From NCBI RefSeq assembly GCF_963678635.1, contig NC_087063.1, positions 83,377,574 to 83,441,573 on the forward strand: DNA of 64,000 nucleotides, given 5' to 3'. Made by a program: the position numbers and the translations under genes. Origin of the DNA: Symsagittifera roscoffensis (Eukaryota; Xenacoelomorpha; Acoela; Convolutidae). Numbering within the stretch: position 1 is the stretch's first letter; each line of letters opens with the position of its first letter. Below are positions 22,445 to 34,263 of this stretch, piece after piece. A model generated the notes under the pieces. It saw only the letters and a program-made list of their open reading frames with translations. It was not told the DNA's origin and did not search any database.

Positions 22445-24538
22445 TTACACCGAAGACTTTAGTCAAGGTGTTATGGTATCGTGTAACGGGTTTTTTTTTA
22501 ATGTTATCTGTTGTCAAGTGTCGACAAATAACGTCCACAGTTATCAATTATCATGTGGGCTGGACTATATCGCGCTATGTCACGTGATTGCGTATGTTTG
22601 TTTCTTTATTTGTTCATCTTTATTTATTTAATTATCTGTTCTTCTATTTATTTAATTATGTTTAGTTTGCTTATATTTATTTATAATTTATGTATGTACA
22701 TATTTATTTTTGTTTATTTTTATCACGTGTTTTGTTTATTTATTTAATTATTCTTTCTTTCATTTAGTTTTGCTTTTATTATTTCTGCGTGTGTATTTAT
22801 TTAATTTATTTATTTTCATTTATTTATATTATGGGTCTGTTTGTTTGGTTATTTGTTCATATATTTTTTTTCATGTCTATTTAATTATTTGTACATTTCA
22901 CTTTTGCTTTTATTTATTTATTTATTTAACTATTTATGTATTTATTTATTTATTTATTTATGTATTGATTTATTTTTTTATTGCTTATTTATTTATCAGG
23001 TGTGTTTTGTTTATTTGTTGATATTTATTTCTATATTTATTTAATTATTCTTTCTTTCATTTAGTTTTGCTTTTATTATTTATGTATGTGTGTTTATTTC
23101 ATTTATTTATTTTCATTTATTCATATTATGGGTCTGTTTGTTTGGTTATTTGTTCATATATATTTTTTCATGTCTATTTAATTATTTGTACATTTCACTT
23201 TTGCTTTTATTTATTTATATATTTATTTATTTATGTATTCATTTATGTATTTATTTATTTATTTATGTATTGATGTTTTTTTTATTGCTTATTTATTTAT
23301 CAGGTGTGTTTTGTTTATTTGTTGATATTTATTTCTATATTTATTTAATTATTCTTTCTTTCATTTAGTTTTGCTTTTATTATTTATGTATGTGTATTTA
23401 TTTAATTCATTTACTTTCATTTATTTATATTATGGGTCTGTTTGTTTGGTTATTTGTTCATGAGATATATATTTTTTCATGTTAATTTAATTATTTGTAC
23501 ATTTCAGTTTTGCGTTTACATGTGGTCAAAAATTTAACCTATACATGTGTTAGTACGATTTTTAGTTCTAGAACTGTAATTTCAGGCTCTTTCTCGATAT
23601 AGCAAAATTTTGGTGTATACATGTATTAGTACGATTTTTTGTTCTGGAACTGTTATTCTTCAATTATTAGTTGTTCAAGTTGTTTGGTTTTTGCTTCAGT
23701 TTCTATGCCTTCGGTGTATTGCGCGTAGCGCCTATGTTTTAGAAGTTGGAAAGTTGAGATTTTCATTATTTTGTTTCTTTTTCAACTTCTTATGTTCGTG
23801 TTGTAGAGCAAATGGTGAGAAGCTTCGCTTCGCCCCTGTGTAATTTATAACCTAACTTTTTTTTTGAAAAAAAGTTATAACAGGGTTGTGTGAAAGTCAG
23901 AGAAGATTTTCAACTTCTAATTTCGAAAGTTGAATTTTAATATCAGGCTTCTTAGCGAAATAATAGTTTTATTTATCGATTTGGTTTTCTCAATTTTGGT
24001 TCGGTTTATCAGAAAATTGTCGATCATAAATTAATCTAGAATTTTCAAGAGCTTTAAGGCCATATTTTTTCTTAGAAGTTCGAAAGTTGAGTTTTTCATT
24101 ATTTTGCTTTTTTCATTTGCGTTCACTCATTCGTTTCTGGTTGTCTGTTGGCTATGTTATTTTGCTTATTCATTACCTCTTTAAATCAAATTTTTGTATT
24201 GGACTTTCAAATAATTAGAGATAAAAAATATCATTCTCAAACAAAGGCGGATTTAGGGGGCCCTCAGGGGTTCGACCCCCTCACTTATCAAAAGGTCCCC
24301 ACTGTATAATTATTTTATGACATCAATTTTCGTCGACAAACCCAAAGTTTTTGGCTTCTTAAAATTGTGCTCGTTTTTCGGAAATTTTGTGACTTTTGGA
24401 AACTCTTTGGTCGACCCAATATTTTTCGCCTTAGTTTCCGCTCGGACATTATTTCTCAATATTTGTTAAGGTCATTTATGAATACCATATGAAACGAAAT
24501 TTTTAATTTTATGACAAATGTTGCGAAACTCCACTTCA
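22445..24538 (+). repeat. segmental copy of the transporter intron lacking the nested gene
   Basis: 22445-23518 matches 8896-9980 and 23526-24538 matches 14175-15187, both nearly identical. Between them are only the seven bases CATGTGG, where the transporter intron has 9981-14174. The copy therefore lacks the rest of the TTTA array, the left minisatellite, the whole SGNH-AlkB gene and most of the right minisatellite. Confidence 0.9.
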
Positions 24539-25281
24539 TCTCTTTGTTTAATTTTCAAATGTCATGTATCTTTACCTGGAATGAATTTCTATCGAGACAT
24601 CTGATTTTTTAAAATATTTTGTTAGAACTTATTTTCAACATTTGAACTTTTATCATTTAACATTTTTTCGATTTCAGTTTCTTGTGTTTGTGTTGTAGAG
24701 CAAAGGGTGCGGAGCTTCGCTTTGACCCTATGAAAATTATCACTTATTTATAACTGTGTAAATTATAACCTAATTTTTAATTAAAAGAATCTTACAGGGT
24801 TGTGGGAAAGTCACAAAGAAGATTTTCGTCTTCAAACTTCTAAAGTTGAATTTTAATGTCAGGCTTCTCAGCGAAATATATTTTTTTGATCGATCTGGTT
24901 TTCTCAAATTCTGTTCGGCTTATCAATAAAGTGTCGATCATAAAAATTATTCAAGAAATATCAAGAGGTTTAAGGCCATATTTTTTTTTAGAAGTTCGAA
25001 AGTTGAGATTTTCTTTGTTTTGTTTCTTTTTACCTGCGTTCACTGGTACTTCTCTGGTTGTATGTAAGCTATGTTTTTTCTTTAGCCGGTACCTTTGATA
25101 ATCAAATTTTTGTATTGGACTTTTCAAATAATTTGAGATAAAAAATATCATTCTCAAACAGGGGCGGATTTAGGAGGCCCTCAGGGATTCGACACCCTCA
25201 GTAACCAAAAGGTATCCACTGTGCAATTATTTTCTGACATCAATTTTCATCGACCAACCCAAAGTTTTTGGCTCCTTGAAA
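24539..25281 (+). repeat. near-identical copy of 21077-21820
   Basis: It begins at 'TCTCTTTGTTTAATTTTC' directly at the end of the preceding duplicated segment. It continues through 'GGGGCGGATTTAGGAGGCCC' and stops at 'GGCTCCTTGAA'. It completes about 1.8 units of the 0.92-kb repeat together with 23640-24538. Confidence 0.85.
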
Positions 25282-25966
25282 TTTGTTTGGGTTTAATTTC
25301 ACAAAAAAAAACATGAAATCAATTTTATTATTTGATTAAGATTCACATTCTCAGTAAGTTCGGCTACGATTTTTTTCTGCTGGAACGGTTGATTGACATG
25401 CCTGGCAATGTTGCTTGAGTTTGATTGGCTGATATCGGCCAATCAAATTCTTCTGCGTTAGTTTTAGCTAAGAGATGGAAATATTTTAATTTTGGACCGT
25501 TTTGTGCATAAGACCCGCAAACTTTAAGTAGAGGCAGTATTTTCCAAGTAACTTAAGAATTATTTTTCTGCTAAGTGGAATTCGTCTCATTTTATGCCCG
25601 CTAGCTTTCCATGCTATTTTTTGATGTGCCGCAAGTTTTGCGAAGATCCGCTATCCTTCTGCGTTTAAAACATCCTTTTGCTGGAAAGTCAATTAAATTA
25701 CATCGAATCAGTTGGCAGATAACTGTAACTCTAACTGTAAATTTCTATTTTGATATGAGCCATAATTTGCTGCAGTGAAAATCAGATAGAATGAATAAAA
25801 GTATCCTTTTTATTTTGCGGGTCAGTTGTCGGTCTTCGTTAATTGGACCCTTTCCGATTATAGCGAACCCGCAAAACATAGACCTCCTACGATTAAAAAA
25901 AATCACTTTGGGGGCTGTACAAGTTTGCTGCTAATCTGGCAGTTAAAACAGGAAAGCCGTTTGTTT

Positions 25967-28900
25967 TCACGCATACATATCTCCGTCATTATAAACCCTT
26001 GAGTCGTATTGTCCATTTTGACTGTTTCCGCCTCCGTTGTTGTCGAAGAATCCATCATTTGGAGGAGGACTCGTCGTTCCGAACATGAGGGATCCGGCTG
26101 ACTTGTACCCCCCTCCGTAGTTCCCTCCCCCACCTCTCTGAGAGTGATGAGTCATGGAAGGGTGTGACATGACGTCATCATGCGGGTATCCCTGGTATAT
26201 TATCTCATCCACTTTACCGTCGTCCAGTTTGAAGTAGGCGAAGCTCACTGGGATCTGAAGCAAGATGAGTTTGATGAAATTCAAACAAAATGTGCATAGA
26301 TGCGAAAATATAGGCTCGAAAGAGATGATAACTATTAGTGCTAATAGTAACAACGTTCTGACTTTGTGGATGGTCTTTTGGCAAAAACGGTAACGTAAAT
26401 ATGTGGATGGTCTTTTGGCGAAAACGGTAACGTAAATAGATGGATAATTTTGAGGTCAAATGGGCGTTATTTTAAATGGTCCAAAATCTTATTTTTATTA
26501 TTATAATAACGACAATTTGAAATCAACGAGCAGTGCTGTTTCTCTTCCGACTTTCAAAAAAGTGCGAAATATTGATTTTAGGGGTTGCTTTTTTTATTCA
26601 GTCAACTTTCGACTTTCGAACGAAACTTTTTTGACGGATGTTTTATACAATCTGAAAAATTGATTTCCTGGGCTCAAATTCGAAAAAAATCACTTGTGAC
26701 CGTTTTATGTGAAAAAAAAATTGCTAATTTGGCCAATTTGGGATAATTAACGCGCTATATATTGTGTTCATATAAAACTGGTAAGCAGCGGATTAATTCT
26801 TGAATCGAAATTGAATTGAGGCAAGTCATTTGGTTCTGTTATTATAATTAAAGACGCTAAATACATCTTTTCAAAGTTTAGATTAGCGTGTGGGGATAAA
26901 TTGAAAAAAAAAAACTTCGTCAATTTTTCCATCAAAAAACTTTCAAATTGGCGTTAAAGTGATGCCGGAACATTCAGGGCTTTGCCCTGATAAACTAGTA
27001 GTCTTGTTAAGAATTGAGAAGAACCCTGCTATTAGAATCACACACCAAAACTAAGACATATGTATAAATTTTGTAGCCTTGTAATTGTGATAAACGTGAT
27101 AGCATTGTAGCCTTATTGAATCAACATAAAAGGGGCTAGCTGAGTCTCTTTTCCGATATTCGTCTCTTGGTTTTCACTAAAATTGGAGTTTTTAAAGGTT
27201 ATTTATATTGAATTTTGCGGGTATTAATCCTTGAAAACGTAATTTTAAAATTGAAAAGGTCGATGATAAACTTGGTAAAGGTATATTCTTTCATTACACT
27301 AGCGAAATTCAGTGCTACGACTAATGTTTTATTCTAACAACCTAAGTCGCAAATATTGGTGCCATTTGTGGCATCTACACGGCATTTTGATAGCTTGTGC
27401 TTTGACAATCGAATAGTAATCAGTTAAAACATTTGATGCATTTTTAATTCATCAAATGAACCGAAAGGAGCTATTTGTTTCAAACAACATAACAATAATA
27501 AAAACTTGATTTCAGAAATTTTCTAACTCAATATATCTCGCAATTTTGTGAAATGCATAATTTATTTTAAATGTGGCTTTATACTTTCCAATCTATTACA
27601 TGCAATTTTAGCGCGGATTCTTTCAGTTTGTTATATTCCAAATGTTTACTTGCAAAATTGTTTGTATTTGGTGCCACTTTTGCTGCATTGCTTTGGCAAT
27701 TTATTAGCATATGTAGCTGCCCTTATATGTTACTAGTGTCTGCCGATTGTTGAGCGTTGGTAGCGGAGAGGGCAGGGCGTGAGACTCGAATTCTCGAGGT
27801 TGCAGGTTAAAAGCCAATATGTTGCAAAGTCTTACTTATTCGAGGCTTTTTTCTATGTTTCTTATTTTACTTTATTAAGCTGCTTTTTCGTCGTGTTCTC
27901 GCTAGTGTTTGAGAGGCGCATCTTCGCTTCCGTGTGTAAAAATTGCCGTGATCAATTTCCATGGTTTCGGGCAATTTTATTTCTTAATTTAGCGACGAAG
28001 GGGGTGGGGGATTGGAAAAGTGGTAAACTAGCCCAGAGGCGAAGTGACTAGAGCATACCTGGAGGACGCTGAGACACCATCCGATCCAGGCGATGATGCC
28101 GTTCCAGCACACCACAGTCCGGTTGATCAGAGTCTCCTCCCCGTCCAGGTACGCCTCCATGGTGATACAGAACACAGAGAAGCACATGCCTGGATCAATG
28201 AAGTCATTAATGGATAAGCAGTAGCGAATTAAGGGGGAGAGGGGTGTCTCCTCCATCAACGATTTCACCCCTTTTCCACCCTAAGTGTCCCCTCTTTGGT
28301 AAAATTTTACGACATCCATTTTGGCTGATGATCCTAGTTTTTCGTCGGGGCTATTAGATAACTAAAAAAGAAGGGAAGCGCTCGCCGAAAAAATGCGGTT
28401 TACTGATAACACCTTCAAAAATTCCTAAGTTTACCACACCTAGAGAAAATCCTAGATCTGCGCCTGTGGATAAGTTTTATCCTGATTTGAATTAAGACAT
28501 TTATCGGGTTTGCGTCAACCTGTCTAAGCGGATGAAAGTGTTTATCGTATAAGCCGCACTTCTACCGCTCAAAGTTCTCTGGGGTACTTAATGTAGTGTG
28601 AATATAAAAAATCAAGACGTTAAAATAAAAAAAACCAAGTCTGAGGGGAAGACTATCAGAAAACTGCATAAAATTAAGCTTAAAAACTGATCTAAACAAC
28701 ACTTATTCATGTCTTTTATAACATAATTAGTAAAAACTGTATAAAAAGAAATTAAAGCGGACCTATCAATATCTTAGCTCTATCTTATTTTGTAATTTAG
28801 CGGGGAAATGAAGTTGCCTTTACTTACACTGTGCTATGGTTGAGAGTAATACTGCTATGGCCCTGGTGGGTCCCCACAGTTTGTCCGCGTAGGCGAGGAA

Positions 28901-31900
28901 GTAGAACATCAAGGACACAAGAGTGGTCACGTGGGTGGCCAGGATGAATGTCCTACCTACTATGATTGGACCTGGCACATCGCCCCCAGATGCTGGGTTC
29001 TCGTAGTACAGTTCATTGGCTACAAATGAGTTTTATTTTAATATATCACACTAATAGAAATAGTAACCATATTGTGTAGTTTGTCTGAGATGTTTTCAAC
29101 TCAGAGGTTCTCCCCACCCCGCCTGCGAGTTTTAAGTATGATGTCTCTTCATATTCTCCGATTGTTACGTAAAATGTCAAGAGGACTGACAAATTCTAGA
29201 CAAACATTTATGGTATTGATATTTAACTTTAAAAAACCACTCCATAAAAAAGCGTTTTTTTCAACGCGCGCAATCCCCCCATCCCCCTAAAATTTCCGCC
29301 TTTAGAAATTTTTTGATGTTGGTCAGCCAAAAAGCGATCTCGTGAAGTTAAACCAAAGGGGGGGGGGACCTTTTGACAAAAATTGGAAATTGGCATCCAG
29401 AATTTAAGGGGGGCTGTCGTCCCTGCCTTCCTCTCCCCCTCGGCACGCTACTGTATATTATAGTCTTACTACCAGTTTTTCTAAAATTATGACCAATTAA
29501 AATTTAAAAATCGATTATAATTACTCTTCTTTATTGAAAAGACGGCACGATTAGGCGGAAACATAATTGTACACTGAGTCTATTAGAAATGAAGTTACCA
29601 TAGCCTCTGCATATGTGCGTGTTGTCCATGAAATTGGTATCATCATCCATACCATATCGTACCCCTTTTGCCAACACGTAATCATCCACTTGCATCCTAA
29701 AAAAAGTTGTGATTAAACATCATGTTTTTAGCAACCGAACCAAAACTGAGTTTTAGGGTCCATATATTAATTTAATGGTGCGAAATTCAAAATCGAACCG
29801 ATTTTCTAGACAGATTTTTGGACCATGGTCAAAAGTCAAAACCCACCCAATTCGGTCCAGGACTGTCAAAACATATCTCAAGCAGAATACAAGTTTATAC
29901 AAAATATATTGAAAGTTATCTCGAGCCTTCGAAAAGTAAAAAGCGATCTGGAAGCTAAAATGATGAAATTGTCTGAAAGTTTTCCTGAAAAATCAGAATC
30001 TTATCGTTCTTTCAGAACTTTCATATCAGAACTTTCATATCTTTCAGAACTTTCATATCATTCAAAACCACTCGCAATCTTCTAAATGGGAAATTAAAAA
30101 TGCTTACACTGATTTTTCTAATGAGTTCTTTATCAGTTGTCCTTTAAAATAAAAAAAAAGTAATAAAATAACTAGAATAAACATCACCAGAGAAATTGGA
30201 AAATGAAAAAGAGGAAAATCATAAATTGAGATGGAAAAAAATCGCAGATAGACTCAACTCTGTTTTTTCACAGCTAGGACAATATTCTCGACCCTTGACA
30301 CTGACAAAAGTTTCCAAAGAAATTGATTTCTTGACTTTTTTCTTTTCTTTTTGTAACAAAGAGAATTGTAGGATGAAATAGATAGATTGTACAAAAATAA
30401 ATCGGCAGTTTCAACGAATTTGCCTGCTTTGGCAAATAAACCGCAAATATTGCCATTGCTGAACAATCAGTTTTTTCAAAGAACCAGTGGATTCTGGAAA
30501 GTTATATTCCAGATTTTCTCAAAGAAACACACAAAACTCCAAAATACAAAAAATGAGATCCAACAGAGGCAATCAACTACTGGCCATTTTTGGTAGCAAA
30601 TACTCTAATCAAAATAAATAAGCGCCTTCTATATATGCAAGTTTTTGCATATCTAGAAACGAGAAAGGAACAAACTAAAAAGTTGTACTCAATTACGCTT
30701 TCAGGAAATAAATTTCGATTGAGGCGGTTGGTAACTTGGATTTAATGAAATTTCACCTAATCTTTATAAAAACGTTCAAATTGTGCAATTTGCTGTTGAT
30801 ACCTCTTTATTTTTTTGGAAAAAACTTGCCTGTTTTGAAGTTTAACACACAAGATACACTAAAGTATCTGTAGCTACATTTATTAGAGGTTGAACTCATG
30901 ATTACTGCAGGCAAAACAGATGTAATCAGATTTGAAAAACACTCAAACTCATTCAGTTTTTTATTTGTTAAAAAGGAGGAATGAAAAAGTGAGTTTTTCA
31001 AACAAAAGCAACAATTGTTTTAGCAAATTTGCTTGTAGAATTAGGTCAAATTACTACCGGCATAAACTGTTGTTAATGGTACATGTTGTTTCACTGAAAA
31101 TCAAAGTTTTAACCCGTTGGGTAGTGTGGAATTTTTTTCCAGAAGGTACAAGTGAAGAATGTCAGTCGGTTAAGTCGACAACTAAACTGGGGAGTAAAAG
31201 TTTGCATCGTGAAAAATAAGTTTGACAGATGTAGTGACATACTTTTGAAAAACAAAGTAGTTACTACAGATCTATTTGTTTGCTGAAAAATTATGACCTG
31301 TTTGCTGGAGCACAAATCCTCAAGCTAGAGAAAACAAGAAAAATAAAATCATACCAAACGCAATTGACGTTAAACAATAGATCGAAAATAGTATGTACTG
31401 GATAGACTTCCGGGATACTACAGATTTTTGGATTGCTGGAAATTTTGTCCAGAAATGGAAAAAATTATCTAAAAACTTGAGATTGATAAGAAAAAATCAC
31501 AATATAAACTCGAAACTAATCAACATTTAAGACATCTAAATAAACAAAAACCTTTTAACAAAAAGTTTAGGGGTTTTAAAATATATATATAAAAAGCTAC
31601 CACAATTTTTTTTTATTGTAAAAATTTGTGAAAGTCAGCCTCGATTGAATTAACCTTATTTGTCGATATGTTCATTTATTTAATAGAACAAGTACTCTCT
31701 CACCTCCTGCTTGTTTTAGCGAATTTACATGCAAATCATTATAGTTTGTGTTTTGTTTTAAAATTGATAATTGCGAAAAAAAAATTTTTTTTTTTGCCAA
31801 TTTGGAATGAAAAGTACTCGTTGGACGTCATAATACGCGCTATTTTGCAATATTTGTAATTCCCAATGCATCAGCAAATCAGTCTAACTGGGAAGTGAAC

Positions 31901-34263
31901 CCAAATTAAACATTTTTGAAAGCCAAAAAACTTTATAAAGAAAAGCGTGAGAGCTCGCAGCAGGGCGAAAAAGTGATGCATTCAGACTCTCCTCTATCAA
32001 TCTGTTGAAAGTTTTCTAGATTCACTAAATTGATAAACTTTAGGAAAAAAAAGTTTTTGGTTCAGCATCATATACAGAAATTCTCGATAACTGAGTTTAA
32101 AATTAAACACGACTGCTGTCAATGAAAAAATTTTGTTTCAAAAATTGATGAAGTTCAAAAATTGATGAAGTGTCCCAAAAAAAATTCGTTTATTGTTTTG
32201 TGACCCACGCGCCAAGTAAACTCCAGAATGATGCCTTTTTTATGTTATGGCAGTATAAAAAACTAATTATATATTTTGTATTTCAATTTCAAATAATTCA
32301 ATACGTCGCTTAAACTCTGTAAGAACGCAATATATTGCATGTTAATCAAAATTATAAAAAAGTGAAATATCTCTTTTAATGAGCTCAAGGCAACAAAATT
32401 AATCTAATGCTTTACAAAAATTTGTCAGAAAGGTTTATTTTAAACTTTGATTTTAGTCTGAATAAAAACCACACCAAGCATTAATATTTGTTATTTTTTT
32501 CAAAAACAACAATACAACGCCAAGCGCGGGCATTTTGGCAGTGACTTGGAATCCATGGTCATATTCTGTGGTCTTTTGCTACAAAAGTTCACAAGTAAAA
32601 AAATAAACTCAAACAGGTATTTTATGGGGGCCTTAGCGACTGGCATATGTGCCTTTTAGCGTGCCTTAAATGCTTGAACTGAGTGAGCTTTCAGATAGAA
32701 AAAAACGTAGCCTGAAATTTCAGATATATCCGACGACCACTTGATTGGTTAGTTTGTTCAAACTTTATTTCCACCTTTTGAAAATTCAGCTAAGTGTACG
32801 CTGTTCAAAATGGAAACTTGAGTACACAAAACGCGAATCTTATTACTAGTTCTTACTTAGTTTCATGAGCAATCTACACACATGCTAATAATCCTCGTAA
32901 ATTTTGTGTCTGTCAACCCAGGAAGTGAACAATTCAGGATTTTACTCTCTAAAATGCCTGTTTTTAATGTCCATTTTGGACAACATTTGCTTCAGTAAAT
33001 TTTTTATATAGGCCAAAATCAAAGGATCGGAGTGACCCTCTATGAAAGTATTAATACTAGATTTCGTTGATTCATCTTTTTTTCCGGGTCTGAAAATGCC
33101 AGTTTTCCTCATCTGAACCAAGTTTCGCATCGTAGTGAAATCTTTCTCAAATAGGCGGAGTAAAAAAACTGTTTAGGCGACGTCAGACTTTCTCAGCGAG
33201 GAAACGGAAACATTCAATGTGAAAACTTTATTAAACTCGTATGTCTCTCTATTTTTCACGCGAAGTAAAAATCTTAGTGCAAATGAGAAAAACTGGAATT
33301 TTCGGACCCGGAAAAAGTTTCATAGAGGGTAGCTCTGATCATTTGCTCTTGGTCAATAAAACTTTTACTGAAACTCGAAGGAAATATTGTACATAATGGA
33401 CTTTGGAAATAGGCGTTTTAGAGAGTAAAATCCTGAATTTGCGCTTAACTTTCTCCACAAGTGTAATACTTTTTCAATGCGATATCTGACAACAGTAACT
33501 CCGAATTCAACAAAGTTTACTTTGAGTTGAACACGCCAAAAAAAGTGAAAATGAGCTGAACAAATTTCATTTTACTTGAACAAAACTTATTATGAGTTGA
33601 ACAAACTCCAAACAATTCAAAAAAAACTGAAAAGCCTGGAATCCCCCTAAAAATTATCGAAAATATTCAAATGAAGTAAAGCAAGCACTTAATGATGCTG
33701 CTCAGAATTGAGACGACTTTGATGAGATCGCAAAACTTTCATTCTGAGATTTTTGGCGCGTAAAATTTTTGAAGCATATAAAAGAAAATAGGAAAAATAA
33801 TAAAATAATGAAAATGAAATAATCTAATCAGTTTTTTTTAATTTTTGCCATTTTGACCATTTTAGAGTAAAGATTTGCCCTGAAGCTCAATTCAAAATAA
33901 ACTTAATTCATTTTGGTGTTACTTTTGTCAGATATGGTGTTGGAAAGGTATATTAAACCAACTTTGGCGTCATAACGAACAATTAAAAGCAGCCGAAGTT
34001 TTGTGGACTTGGCCTTTAGACGATTTATAAAGACACTTATAAGTTTCTGCTTGCCTGTCGTTGGGAGCCACATATCTGAAGTAGATGTAGCTGGCACACC
34101 ACCGCCACACCCCATATCTGATGACGTCATTGCACTTGAACCAGGGTCCATGGGCGATCCCACTACCCACCATCACCAGGCCAGAGAACACCATCAGCAC
34201 AATCAACACCACGCGGGGGGTCTTGATCCCGCCAAAACCTCCTTCTTCTTCGTTAACGCCCAT
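25967..34263 (-). CDS. claudin-like four-pass membrane protein, five exons, intact
   Basis: Minus-strand exons 34263-34037, 29696-29599, 29019-28828, 28189-28059 and 26254-25967 join in frame to 311 residues; all borders are GT-AG. Four hydrophobic segments lie near 18-37, 132-152, 162-182 and 198-224. The first extracellular loop has Trp41 and 'YGVWRWC' (51-56), the claudin G-[LV]-W-x-x-C pattern. A further Cys105 sits in 'ICRGY', matching the second claudin cysteine and following Tyr. The loop is about 40 residues longer than in classical claudins. The second loop has an N-glycosylation sequon at Asn195. The tail is Gly/Asn/Ser rich and ends 'DGDMYA', without the usual PDZ-binding end. The family forms or modulates cell-cell contacts. 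An AATAAA (minus) lies at 25809-25814. A PMP22/TMEM47-type relative remains possible. The ATG at 34263 is preferred over an upstream in-frame ATG at 34326, because the upstream extension does not look like coding sequence. Confidence 0.75.
26670..27015 (+). mobile_element. MITE-like repeat copy in claudin-like gene intron 4
   Basis: The body 'GCCAATTTGGGATAATTAAC' and 'AGCGTGTGGGGATAAATTG' leads to the end 'CGGAACATTCAGGGCTTTGC' followed by 'CCTGATAAACTAGTAGTC'. The end carries the GGGC-TTT-GCCC hairpin seen in the family. The 5' hairpin end is missing. Confidence 0.7.
27290..27937 (+). mobile_element. tRNA-containing composite repeat, copy 4
   Basis: The 5' block 27395-27720 matches 960-1240 ('GATGCATTTTTAATTCATC', 'TTATTAGCATATGTAGCTGC'). 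A tRNA-like module follows at about 27750-27820 with box-B-like 'GGTTGCAGGTTAAAAGCC'. Then come the shared body and the tail 'GAGGCGCATCTTCGCTTCCG'. It lies in intron 4 of the claudin-like gene, antisense to it. Confidence 0.7.
32180..32510 (-). mobile_element. diverged MITE-like repeat copy (left unit); recurs at 41510-41785
   Basis: In the reverse orientation it shows the family order: 'AACAAATATTAATGCTTGG' at one end and 'TTGGCGCGTGGGTCACAAA' at the other. The central 'GCATGTTAATC' corresponds to the AATTAACGC block. The GGGC hairpin end is not clear. Confidence 0.45.
32928..33443. mobile_element. foldback element with ~230-bp inverted repeats
   Basis: The left end 'AATTCAGGATTTTACTCTCT' mirrors the right end, which reads 'AGAGAGTAAAATCCTGAATT'. 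Pairing continues inward through 'CATTTTGGACAACATTTG' opposite 'GTACATAATGGACTTTGG', 'GGATCGGAGTGACCCTCTAT' opposite 'ATAGAGGGTAGCTCTGATC', and 'GAAAATGCCAGTTTTCCTC' opposite 'GAGAAAAACTGGAATTTTC'. This leaves a loop of only tens of bases. No transposase is encoded, so it would be non-autonomous. Confidence 0.8.

Noticed and set aside
26975-27010. Definite Helitron 3' end (hairpin then CTAG)
   Set aside because: Other copies of the family read GATACGAGC where this one reads AAACTAG, so the CTAG is not a conserved terminus.
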